Assembly: GCA_947624945.1 (NCBI GenBank)
Contig: CANQMJ010000092.1
Location: 1 to 9,397 of the forward strand
DNA length: 9,397 nt
Direction: 5' to 3'
Source: an uncultured Clostridia bacterium
GTDB lineage: Bacteria > Bacillota > Clostridia > Oscillospirales > CAG-272
In this document: positions 1-6,853 of the stretch, one piece after another
Position numbering within the stretch: the stretch's first letter is position 1
Layout of the letters: each line of letters opens with the position of its first letter
Program-made: the position numbers and the translations under genes
The notes under the pieces: generated by a model
Databases searched by the model: none
Seen by the model: only the letters and a program-made list of their open reading frames with translations
Told to the model about the DNA's origin: nothing

Positions 1-787
1 GGCGGCGCAGCGACTCCTCGTCGACGCGCACGCCCATGCTCGATATTTCGTACGCCATATCGAGGACAGGATAGTAGACGAGTATATCGCCGTTGAGCTC
101 CCAGTCGTCGTAGTCTGGCGCTCTGCCGTCGTGCGGTTTGCCGTTCGACAGCGCGCCGCCGATGCCTTCGACGAACACGGCGCCGAACTCGCGCACGGCT
201 CTGTACTCCCTCTCCTTCGGCGTCAGCGTCGGATATTTTTTCTCGAGCTCGCGCGACGAGATGAACGTGATATCCTCGGGGAGGAATCTGTCGATGAAGT
301 CGTACTCGGTCGCTATGTAGTTTTCGGTGTGGCGGAGCGAGCGGTAAATGCGCTTGACGTAGCGGCGGAGCGTCGTGAAGTTGCGCTCCTCGCGCGTGAT
401 GACGGCCTCCCAGTCCCACTGGTCGACGAAGATGGAGTGGATATTGTCCGTTTCCTCGTCGCGGCGTATCGCGTTCATATCGGTGTAGAGACCCTCGCCG
501 ACGCCGAAGCCGTACTGACCGAGCGCCATGCGCTTCCACTTTGCGAGAGAATGCACGATCTGCATCGACTCGCCGCCCGGCAGCTCGAAGCCGACGGGGC
601 GCTCGTAGCCGTTCAGGTTGTCGTTGAGACCGCTTTTCTCGTCGACGAACAGCGGGGCTGTGACTCGCGTAAGTCTGAGCTGGACGGCGAGGTCGCGCTC
701 GAAGAAATCCTTTATCTTTTTTATCGCCTCCTGCGTCTGGCGCAGGGACAGCGCCGATGTATATCCCTCGGGGATAATGACTGCCAT
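1..787 (-). CDS. asnA: Aspartate--ammonia ligase (asparagine synthetase A), 3' end cut by window
   Basis: AsnA makes asparagine from aspartate, ammonia and ATP in the cytoplasm; it has a class II aminoacyl-tRNA-synthetase-like fold. The 262 visible residues carry family landmarks: VHSLAKWKR (78-86), GEGLYTDMNAIRRDE (97-111), DQWDWE (122-127), RAPDYDDW (222-229), LNGDILV (231-237) and SSMGVRVD (249-256). The family is usually about 330-340 residues, so roughly 70 C-terminal residues, including the glycine-rich class II motif 3 region, lie beyond position 1. The ATG at 785-787 is supported by a GGAGG ribosome binding site at 795-799 with a 7-nt spacer and by a promoter just upstream. It is transcribed divergently from the marR operon. 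No frameshift is seen in the visible part. Identification rests on several conserved blocks in order, so it is secure. Confidence 0.96.
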   Translation of the reverse strand, partial: MAVIIPEGYTSALSLRQTQEAIKKIKDFFERDLAVQLRLTRVTAPLFVDEKSGLNDNLNGYERPVGFELPGGESMQIVHSLAKWKRMALGQYGFGVGEGLYTDMNAIRRDEETDNIHSIFVDQWDWEAVITREERNFTTLRRYVKRIYRSLRHTENYIATEYDFIDRFLPEDITFISSRELEKKYPTLTPKEREYRAVREFGAVFVEGIGGALSNGKPHDGRAPDYDDWELNGDILVYYPVLDMAYEISSMGVRVDEESLRR

Positions 788-817
788 ATCGTAGCCTCCG
801 ATGCAAAAATTTACATA

Positions 818-846
818 AGTATATCACAAGGCGCGCGATTTTGCAA
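818..846 (-). promoter_or_regulatory. Sigma-A type promoter of asnA
   Basis: On the minus strand, -35 TTGCAA (841-846) is separated by exactly 17 bp from -10 TATACT (818-823). The predicted start near 811 leaves a leader of only about 25 nt before the asnA ATG. That is too short for a T-box or other riboswitch, which is how some Gram-positive asparagine genes are controlled; any control here would have to act at initiation. Hexamer match and spacing are seen directly; activity is inferred. Confidence 0.75.
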
Positions 847-891
847 GCGGGGAAAGTGAAAACTGCAGATTTAGGTGTGAAAGAGGTTTTT

Positions 892-923
892 GCGAGAGAA
901 ACTTTTGAAAAAGTTTCTCTCGC
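892..923. repeat. Strong palindrome (15-bp arms) in the asnA-marR gap
   Basis: GCGAGAGAAACTTTT (892-906) and AAAAGTTTCTCTCGC (909-923) are perfect reverse complements separated by only two bases, so the innermost pairs would open into a loop. Neither strand has a gene ending here: asnA and marR both point away from it, so an ordinary terminator role is not evident. On the plus strand it is followed by CTCTTTTC and later CTTTTTATTG. A second, mutually exclusive pairing is possible between TTTTGAAAA (903-911) and TTTTCAAAA (928-936). It could be a dispersed palindromic repeat, the terminator of an unseen small RNA, or a protein site. Confidence 0.7.
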
Positions 924-976
924 GCTCTTTTCAAAACTTTTTATTGACTTGGGTTTGAGTTATCGTATCAAGAACT

Positions 977-1030
977 TGTGCGGTGATTGTTTACATTTTA
1001 CATACTGCATCGTTTATCTGTGCGGTGATT
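977..1030 (+). repeat. 12-bp direct repeat pair, 42-bp period
   Basis: TGTGCGGTGATT occurs at 977-988 and again at 1019-1030. A further 10-bp copy, TGTGCGGTGA, lies on the minus strand at 7574-7583, at the predicted trmB transcription start. All three copies are intergenic. They may be binding sites for a shared regulator or fragments of a dispersed repeat; the sequence alone does not decide. Confidence 0.6.
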
Positions 1031-1062
1031 TATCATCCGTGCGCACCGTTTGATGCTCGACG

Positions 1063-1119
1063 GCACATCCGCAGGATGTGCTCGTTTCCGCGCGCCCCAA
1101 AGGGGCGCCGGCTTCGCCG
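1063..1119. repeat. Three tandem GC-rich hairpins
   Basis: Three short hairpins sit end to end: GCACATCC/GGATGTGC (1063-1070 with 1074-1081, 3-nt loop), GCGCCCC/GGGGCGC (1092-1098 with 1102-1108, AAA loop) and CGGC/GCCG (1109-1112 with 1116-1119, TTC loop). On the plus strand they are followed by AT-rich DNA without a clean T-run, so they do not form a canonical terminator. The compact arrangement resembles an intergenic palindromic (REP/BIME-like) element. That identity is an inference, because only one copy is in the window. Confidence 0.6.
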
Positions 1120-1279
1120 AATTGTTATGGTATGATATTATATTTTGAAAAAATGAATTTTATGCGGGAATAATACATCATTTTCCAAATCACGTTGCGC
1201 TTTTATATGAGCCGAGACAATATAGTCATATCGACAAGATTTTCATACAATGTCCCCGTCGCTTTTTTCCTTTTGTTTA
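1120..1279. other. AT-rich intergenic stretch, no gene seen
   Basis: This 160-bp stretch between the hairpin cluster and the marR promoter is AT-rich (runs such as GATATTATATTTTG near 1133-1146). It contains no open frame with a ribosome binding site and no convincing structured RNA. A reading frame in phase with marR is open through it from about 1195, but that lies upstream of the marR promoter and cannot belong to the main transcript. Confidence 0.5.
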
Positions 1280-1308
1280 TTGACTTTTGCGCGCAAAAGT
1301 GCTATAAT
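1280..1308 (+). promoter_or_regulatory. Sigma-A promoter of the marR-activase operon
   Basis: -35 TTGACT (1280-1285) and -10 TATAAT (1303-1308, perfect consensus) are separated by 17 bp. The predicted start is about 1315, some 33 nt before the marR ATG. This is the best promoter in the window and fixes the marR start downstream of it. Both hexamers are embedded in or touch inverted repeats, listed separately. Confidence 0.88.
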
Positions 1309-1322
1309 CTAACCTCGTTAGA
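1284..1322. promoter_or_regulatory. Double operator candidate for the MarR-family regulator
   Basis: Two inverted repeats overlap the promoter. CTTTTGCGCGCAAAAG (1284-1299) is a perfect 16-bp palindrome filling the spacer and touching -35. TCTAAC-CTC-GTTAGA (1308-1322) is a 15-bp dyad over the last base of -10 and the start site. MarR dimers typically bind dyads of about this size and often repress their own promoter. Binding here would block RNA polymerase at either site. Which dyad, if either, is the MarR site is inferred from position only. Confidence 0.65.
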
Positions 1323-1347
1323 AAACACGCGCCGCGAGGTGGGAAAA

Positions 1348-1776
1348 ATGGCTCGTCGTGAAGACGTCGAGATGATAATAAAACGGCTCGATGAATGTAA
1401 GCCGGACTTTTTTTTCAAAATATGCGACGGAAGCAGCGTCGGCATCGACTGTATGCTTCGTCTTTTATATGAAGCCGGACGCGACGTTTCGTCCGGAGAG
1501 ATAACGGAGAAGATGGGCGTCAGCACTGCCCGCGTCGCTGTTCTCGTGCGAAAAGCTGTAGCGCGCGGACTCGTCGAGCGCAACGTCGACCCCGTCGACG
1601 CGCGCAGGACGTGCATACGTCTCACCGACGTAGGAGCCGCCGCCGTGCGCCGCACGATGACGGAGGTCGAGGACGTCGTCGGCAAAATAATCGACAGTCT
1701 CGGGCTCGACGAGATAGAACGGTTCGTCGAGACGTCGCGCCGAATAAAAGAAATAGTTACCGAAAAAGCGGAGTAA
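1348..1776 (+). CDS. MarR-family winged-helix transcriptional regulator
   Basis: A 142-residue protein of normal MarR length. The winged helix-turn-helix spans about residues 45-95: VSSGEITEKMGVSTARV (48-63) forms the helix-turn-helix, and the wing contains DPVDARRTCIRLT (81-93), matching the family D-x-R-x(5)-LT signature. Flanking helices (about 4-40 and 98-140) would form the dimer interface. The ATG at 1348 is preferred over in-frame upstream starts near 1195 because the promoter lies at 1280-1308 and GAGGTG (1336-1341) sits 6 nt before it. The stop is 12 bp before the activase start, so the two are almost certainly cotranscribed. Cysteines at 17, 26, 35 and 89 could allow redox or thiol sensing, but that is speculation. 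The ligand is unknown; repression of its own operon is the likeliest role. Confidence 0.92.
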   Translation: MARREDVEMIIKRLDECKPDFFFKICDGSSVGIDCMLRLLYEAGRDVSSGEITEKMGVSTARVAVLVRKAVARGLVERNVDPVDARRTCIRLTDVGAAAVRRTMTEVEDVVGKIIDSLGLDEIERFVETSRRIKEIVTEKAE

Positions 1777-1788
1777 GCATACATAATC

Positions 1789-4700
1789 ATGACGGAAAAG
1801 AAACACGGTTCGGATATAAGGATAGGCATAGACATAGGCTCAACGACGATCAAGATCGTCGCGGCGGACGAAAACGGCAGTGTATTATACAGCGATTACC
1901 GCAGGCACAAGTCACATACGCAGGAGGTAATGGCTGAGCTTTTGCGCGAGTTCTCGATGGCGACGGGCATCACGTCGGCGCGCATGCGCATGACGGGCTC
2001 GGGCTCGATAAATCTGTCGTCGGCGCTCGGCGTCGGCTTTGTGCAGGAGGTCGTCGCCGTCGCGGAAGCACTTAAATCAAAGGCGCCGCAGACCGACGTC
2101 GCGATCGAGCTCGGCGGCGAGGACGCGAAGATAATATATTTCACCGGCGGGCTCGAGGAGCGCATGAACGGCGTCTGCGCCGGCGGCACGGGCGCGTTCA
2201 TCGACCAGATGGCGTCGCTTTTGCAGACGGACGCGTCGGGACTTGACCGCGCGGCGGAGAATTACCGCGAGATCTATCCGATAGCGGCGCGCTGCGGCGT
2301 GTTCGCAAAGACTGACATTCAGGCGCTCGTCAACGAGGGCGCGAGCACCGCCGACCTTGCGGCGTCGATATTCAACGCCGTCGTCAATCAGACTATATCG
2401 GGACTCGCGTGCGGCAAGCCGATACGCGGTCACGTCGCGTTTCTCGGCGGACCGCTCCACTTTTTGCCTCAGCTTCGTGCCGCGTTCGTGCGCACGCTCC
2501 ACCTAACGGACGAAACGGCTATATGCCCGGACGGCTCGCATCTGTTCGCCGCGCTCGGCGCGTCCATGAACGCACGCGACGCCGAGGTATCGGACATAAC
2601 TGACATAATATCGAAGCTCGAATGCGGCGTCACGCTCGCATACGAGATAAAGCGTCTGCCGCCGCTGTTCGGCAGCAGGCGCGAATACGACGAGTTCATC
2701 GCGCGCCACAGCCGCGCCGTCGTCGGCAGAGCGCGACTCGAGGACTACTCCGGCGACTGCTTTCTCGGCATCGACGCCGGCTCGACGACGACAAAACTCG
2801 CGCTCATCGGCAGCGCGGGTGAGCTTCTCTATTCATTCTACGCGAACAATCAGGGCAGCCCCGTCAAAACGGCGATACGCGCGATGAAGGAGCTGTCGGA
2901 GCGCATACCTAAGACGGCGCATATCGCGTTTTCGTGCTCGACCGGCTACGGCGAGGCGCTGCTCAAATCTGCGTTCGGACTTGACATGGGCGAGGTCGAG
3001 ACGGTCGCGCACTGCGAGGCTGCGTCGTTCTTCTCGCCGAACGTCGACTGCGTGCTCGACATAGGCGGCCAGGACATGAAGTGCATACGCCTCAAGGACG
3101 GCGCCGTCGACACGATACTGCTCAACGAGGCTTGCTCGTCGGGGTGCGGGTCGTTCCTCGAAAACTTCGCCGCCTCGCTCGGCTACTCGGCGGAGGATTT
3201 TGCGACCGAAGCGCTGTTCGCGAAAGATCCCGTCGACCTCGGCACGCGCTGCACGGTGTTCATGAACTCGAACGTCAAGCAGGCGCAGAAGGAGGGCGCG
3301 ACCGTCAGCGATATTTCCGCGGGACTCGCGTACTCGATAATAAAAAATGCCCTTTACAAAGTAATAAAGCTGACGAGCGCCGAGGACCTCGGCGAAAACA
3401 TAGTCGTACAGGGCGGCACGTTCCACAATAACGCCGTTCTGCGCGCGTTCGAGCGCATCGCGGGCGTCGACGCCGTCCGCCCCGACATCGCAGGCATAAT
3501 GGGCGCATTCGGCGCTGCTTTGATAGCGAAAGACGCGTACCACGGGCAGGAAACGTCTATCCGCTCGTTTGACGAGATAATAAACCTCACGTACACGACC
3601 TCGACCGCTCGCTGCGGCAGATGCCAAAACAACTGCATGCTGACGGTAAACAAATTCTCCGACGGTCACCGCTTCATCAGCGGCAACCGCTGCGAGCGCG
3701 GACTCGGCGGCGACGTTACATCGTCCGCGCCGAACCTCGTCGCATACAAGCGCCGCCGCATCTTCGACTACGAGCCGCTTCCCGAAGTGGACGCGCCGCG
3801 CGGCGTCATAGGCATACCGCGCGTACTCAATATATACGAAAACTACCCCTACTGGGCGACGTTCTTCCGCGCCCTCGGATTCTCCGTCAAGGTCTCGCCC
3901 GAGTCGAGCCGTTCAATCTATACGCTCGGCATCGAGTCGATACCGTCCGAGTCCGAGTGCTACCCGGCGAAGCTCGCGCACGGTCACGTCGAGTGGCTCG
4001 TCAAAAACGGCGTTACGACCATATTCCACCCGTGCGTGTTCTATGAGCGGCAGGAGACGCCGGACGCGCAGAACCACTACAACTGCCCCATCGTCGTTTC
4101 GTACCCGGAGAACATCAAAAACAACGTCGAGTCTATAACGAGCGGCAAGGTTCGCTACATACGCCCGTTCATCGCGTTCTCGGACGAAAAAACGGCATCT
4201 GACAGACTCGTGCGCGTCTGCCGCGAGGAGTGGGGCATACAGGCAAAGGAAGTCCGCGCCGCAGCTCACCTTGCGTGGGAGGAACAGCTCCGCGCCAAAA
4301 ACGACGTGCACGAGGAGGGACGCCGCGCGGTAAAATGGGTCGAGGAAGGCGGCAGACGCGGCATCGTGCTCGCGGGACGCCCGTACCACATCGACCCCGA
4401 GATTAACCACGGCATACCCGAGATGATAGCATCGTACGGACTTGCCGTCCTGACCGAGGACAGCGTTCCCGTCGACTTCGTGCCGAGCCGTCCCGTCCGC
4501 TCCAACGACCAGTGGGTGTTCCACTCGCGCCTTTACACGGCGGCGCAGTTCGTGTGCGGCAGAGGCGACTTCGAGCTCGTGCAGCTCAACTCGTTCGGCT
4601 GCGGCCTCGACGCGATAACGACGGATCAGGTCGCGGAAATACTCGCCGCGGGCTGTAAGCTGTATACTGTGCTCAAGGTCGACGAGGTCAACAACCTCGG

Positions 4701-6030
4701 CGCCGCCCGTATACGTCTGCGCAGTCTTTTGGCTGCGATGTCGCGTCGCGCCGACGAAAGCGTACACGAGGCGACGATCGAATATCACCGGAGCGAATTC
4801 ACGGAAAAAATGCGCGAGGACGGTTACACCATCATCGCGCCGCAGATGAGCCCTATTCATTTCGCCATTATCGAGCCCGTATTCAAGCGTCACGGCTATA
4901 AACTCGAGCTGCTCGGCAACGACAACAAGAACGCCGTCGACATCGGACTCAAATACGTCAACAACGACGCATGCTTCCCCTCGATAACCGTCGTCGGGCA
5001 GATAATGCAGGCGGTTCTGTCGGGCAAATACGACACCGACCGTCTCGCCATAATGATGACGCAGACGGGCGGCTGCTGCCGCGCCAGCAACTATATCGGC
5101 TTCATACGCCGCGCCCTCGACCGCGTCGGACTGTCCCATATCCCCGTCATATCGCTCAATGCGAACGGCATGGAGAAAAACGAGGGCTTCCACATGACGC
5201 CGTCGCTCCTTTATGAGGCGCTTCGCGCCGTCATATACGGCGACGTACTTATGCGGTGCCTCTACCGCACGCGTCCGTACGAGATAACGCCCGGCTCCGC
5301 CGACGCGCTCCACAAAAAGTGGGAGGATATATGCATCGAGTCGCTGACGGGCGGCAAACGGCGGTTCTCGGACGTTTGCCGCGGCATCGTTGCGGACTTC
5401 GACGCGCTGCCCATCGACGACGAAGTCCGCAAGCCGCGCGTCGGCATCGTCGGCGAGATACTCGTCAAGTATATGCCGCTCGCGAACAATCATCTCGTCG
5501 ATCTGCTCGAATCGGAGGGCGCGGAGGCCGTCGTGCCCGACCTGCTCGACTTCTTCCTTTACAGCGTCTACAACGGCGACTACAAGCACAAATTCCTCGG
5601 CAAGCCGTGGACGTCGTCCGCCGTCGCCAAAATAAGCGTCGACACGCTCGACGCGCTTCGCCGTCCCGCCGTCCGCGCGCTGTCAAAGAGCAAGCGCTTC
5701 TCGCCGCCCGTAGAGATCAAGGCTATCGCCGAGATGGCGAAGCCGTATCTGTCGCTCGGCAATCAATACGGCGAGGGCTGGTTCCTCGCGGGCGAGATGG
5801 CGGAGCTGCTCGAGTCCGGCACGCGCAACATCGTATGCGTGCAGCCGTTCGCGTGCCTGCCGAACCACGTCGTCGGCAAGGGCGTCATAAAGGCGCTTCG
5901 CGCCGACCACCCCGAGGCGAACATCGTCGCCGTCGACTACGACCCGGGCGCGAGCGAGGTCAACCAGTTAAACCGCATCAAGCTGATGCTGTCCGAGGCG
6001 CGCCACGATATCCCGGCAGGCGTCATATAA
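1789..6030 (+). CDS. Fused acyl-CoA dehydratase activase-related protein (two ASKHA activator domains plus DUF2229/dehydratase-like regions)
   Basis: A 1413-residue protein of the BcrAD/BadFG/HgdC activator family fused to DUF2229 and HgdB-like regions, a length usual for such fusions in Clostridia. The first ASKHA ATPase domain (about 11-262) has GIDIGSTT (13-20), ELGGEDAK (107-114), Cys130 in CAGGTG and Cys169 in ARCGVF. The second (about 325-580) has GIDAGSTTTK (327-336), DIGGQD (424-429), Cys449 and Cys453 in CSSGCG and Cys488 in TRCTVF. In HgdC the equivalent two cysteines bind a 4Fe-4S cluster. A cysteine cluster follows (609, 612, 616, 635), then the DUF2229-like part (about 670-800; SECYPAK, FHPC) and dehydratase-like regions with TGGCC (1093-1097) and QPFACLP (1352-1358). 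By analogy it couples ATP hydrolysis to low-potential electron transfer; the substrate is unknown. The ATG at 1789 is forced by an in-frame stop at 1774-1776; GGAG (1770-1773) is 15 nt away, suggesting coupling to marR. Confidence 0.93.
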   Translation: MTEKKHGSDIRIGIDIGSTTIKIVAADENGSVLYSDYRRHKSHTQEVMAELLREFSMATGITSARMRMTGSGSINLSSALGVGFVQEVVAVAEALKSKAPQTDVAIELGGEDAKIIYFTGGLEERMNGVCAGGTGAFIDQMASLLQTDASGLDRAAENYREIYPIAARCGVFAKTDIQALVNEGASTADLAASIFNAVVNQTISGLACGKPIRGHVAFLGGPLHFLPQLRAAFVRTLHLTDETAICPDGSHLFAALGASMNARDAEVSDITDIISKLECGVTLAYEIKRLPPLFGSRREYDEFIARHSRAVVGRARLEDYSGDCFLGIDAGSTTTKLALIGSAGELLYSFYANNQGSPVKTAIRAMKELSERIPKTAHIAFSCSTGYGEALLKSAFGLDMGEVETVAHCEAASFFSPNVDCVLDIGGQDMKCIRLKDGAVDTILLNEACSSGCGSFLENFAASLGYSAEDFATEALFAKDPVDLGTRCTVFMNSNVKQAQKEGATVSDISAGLAYSIIKNALYKVIKLTSAEDLGENIVVQGGTFHNNAVLRAFERIAGVDAVRPDIAGIMGAFGAALIAKDAYHGQETSIRSFDEIINLTYTTSTARCGRCQNNCMLTVNKFSDGHRFISGNRCERGLGGDVTSSAPNLVAYKRRRIFDYEPLPEVDAPRGVIGIPRVLNIYENYPYWATFFRALGFSVKVSPESSRSIYTLGIESIPSESECYPAKLAHGHVEWLVKNGVTTIFHPCVFYERQETPDAQNHYNCPIVVSYPENIKNNVESITSGKVRYIRPFIAFSDEKTASDRLVRVCREEWGIQAKEVRAAAHLAWEEQLRAKNDVHEEGRRAVKWVEEGGRRGIVLAGRPYHIDPEINHGIPEMIASYGLAVLTEDSVPVDFVPSRPVRSNDQWVFHSRLYTAAQFVCGRGDFELVQLNSFGCGLDAITTDQVAEILAAGCKLYTVLKVDEVNNLGAARIRLRSLLAAMSRRADESVHEATIEYHRSEFTEKMREDGYTIIAPQMSPIHFAIIEPVFKRHGYKLELLGNDNKNAVDIGLKYVNNDACFPSITVVGQIMQAVLSGKYDTDRLAIMMTQTGGCCRASNYIGFIRRALDRVGLSHIPVISLNANGMEKNEGFHMTPSLLYEALRAVIYGDVLMRCLYRTRPYEITPGSADALHKKWEDICIESLTGGKRRFSDVCRGIVADFDALPIDDEVRKPRVGIVGEILVKYMPLANNHLVDLLESEGAEAVVPDLLDFFLYSVYNGDYKHKFLGKPWTSSAVAKISVDTLDALRRPAVRALSKSKRFSPPVEIKAIAEMAKPYLSLGNQYGEGWFLAGEMAELLESGTRNIVCVQPFACLPNHVVGKGVIKALRADHPEANIVAVDYDPGASEVNQLNRIKLMLSEARHDIPAGVI

Positions 6031-6098
6031 ACGGGAGTTTGATATCGTTCGTGCACGCAACATCTATATCCGAAGATACATAAACGAGGTGCAGTCGT

Positions 6099-6683
6099 AT
6101 GCAGTTTCCTTTGCTGACCGGGGAAGAACGCTTTTCGTTCAACTCCGCCACGCTCCCGTTTGACGTCAAAGAGTTTTGGTCATGGAACGGCTCCAATCTT
6201 TTGAACAATACGCTGCGCGGAGCATTGGCTGAGTACATTGTCGCTAAGGCGCTCGACTTGGAAATATCATATGCGAGAGACTGCTGGTCCGAATACGACC
6301 TTTTATACGGGTCTGTAAGGATAGAGGTCAAATCGTCTGCATATCTTCAGGCTTGGGACCAGACGCATTTGTCCGAAATCAGGTTCAGCGTGGCTCCGGC
6401 TTTCTCGTCGTTTCCCGACCAAAACCAAGAGACGGAGAAAATACGTCATTCCGACGTATACGTTTTCTGCCTTTACGGGTGCAGGGACCGGGCGCAGGTC
6501 GATCTTTTGAATTTGGATCATTGGCAGTTCTACATTATACCGACATCGGAGATCGACCGTCTTGACGGCACGGACGGTGTCACAGGAAAGCTGCAATCAA
6601 TCAGTTTGAAATCTCTTTTGCGCATATGCCCCGCCCCGGCGGATTACGGTCAGATCAAGGCGCGGATCGATTCAATCATATAG
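6099..6683 (+). CDS. PD-(D/E)XK nuclease-like protein of unknown role
   Basis: A 194-residue protein. LRGALAEYIVAKAL (39-52) resembles the first helix of the PD-(D/E)XK fold with Glu45. It is followed by Asp67 in EYDLL (65-69) and the strand RIEVKSS (74-80), giving the E76-x-K78 catalytic pair. A later strand DVYVFCLYG (119-127) fits the fold core. Proteins of this shape are known mostly as hypothetical or restriction-endonuclease-like; no methylase or specificity subunit is nearby. GAGGTG (6086-6091) lies 7 nt before the ATG. It starts 68 bp after the activase stop; only a weak -35-like TTGATA (6039-6044) without a well-spaced -10 is seen, so it may be read from the marR promoter. My hand count gives about 51% GC against about 62% in samples of the activase gene, which suggests recent acquisition. 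DNA substrate and cleavage activity are unproven. Confidence 0.72.
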   Translation: MQFPLLTGEERFSFNSATLPFDVKEFWSWNGSNLLNNTLRGALAEYIVAKALDLEISYARDCWSEYDLLYGSVRIEVKSSAYLQAWDQTHLSEIRFSVAPAFSSFPDQNQETEKIRHSDVYVFCLYGCRDRAQVDLLNLDHWQFYIIPTSEIDRLDGTDGVTGKLQSISLKSLLRICPAPADYGQIKARIDSII

Positions 6684-6755
6684 AAATCGCGTTACTTTGT
6701 ATCTTATTCGCCGAGTACGAGCCGGCACATTCCCCGACTGATTATCCCACACTTA

Positions 6756-6853
6756 AAGCGGACGCGGCAAGAGTATCGGCTCTGTCAAAAGTCTCCGCGG
6801 GCGCATCGCGCCCGTCTCGGCTATGTACGGCATCGAGCCCGAAGCGTCCGCTT
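6756..6853 (-). terminator. Weak terminator-like structure at the trmB 3' end
   Basis: A nested structure fills most of the 168-bp convergent gap between the nuclease and trmB genes. The inner hairpin is CGGGCGC-ATC-GCGCCCG (6798-6814); on the minus strand a short T-run (complement of 6787-6790) follows about 7 nt later. The outer arms AAGCGGACGC (6756-6765) and GCGTCCGCTT (6844-6853) are 10-bp perfect complements that overlap the trmB stop codon. The inner hairpin may end trmB transcription weakly and could also act on the converging transcript. The U-run is poor, so the terminator call is tentative. Confidence 0.4.

Noticed and set aside
131..859. 242-codon open frame on the plus strand opposite asnA
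   Set aside because: It is the antisense shadow of a strongly conserved gene; the translation is rich in Arg/Val/Ala without motifs and has no ribosome binding site.
788..860. Possible T-box riboswitch ahead of asnA
   Set aside because: The predicted leader is only about 25 nt, and no T-box core (AGGGTGG...CCGCG type) is found upstream on the minus strand.
841..1053. 70-codon frame in the asnA-marR gap
   Set aside because: Non-ATG start without a ribosome binding site, runs through the long palindrome and direct repeats, and the translation resembles nothing.
1195..1347. N-terminal extension of the MarR protein by 51 codons
   Set aside because: The extension spans the -35 and -10 boxes of the operon promoter, and a proper ribosome binding site precedes the ATG at 1348.
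2833..3669. 278-codon minus-strand frame inside the activase gene
   Set aside because: Same shadow effect; Arg/Ala/Val-rich composition and no motif.
3913..5589. 558-codon open frame on the minus strand inside the activase gene
   Set aside because: Long antisense frames are expected opposite GC-rich genes with a strong third-position bias; no recognisable domain, start signal or promoter.
5256..6083. 275-codon plus-strand frame overlapping the end of the activase
   Set aside because: Extreme arginine content typical of an off-frame read of GC-rich coding DNA; it overlaps a well-supported gene.
6753..6833. 27-codon minus-strand frame downstream of trmB
   Set aside because: No ribosome binding site and it lies inside the nested inverted repeats; chance is the simplest explanation.
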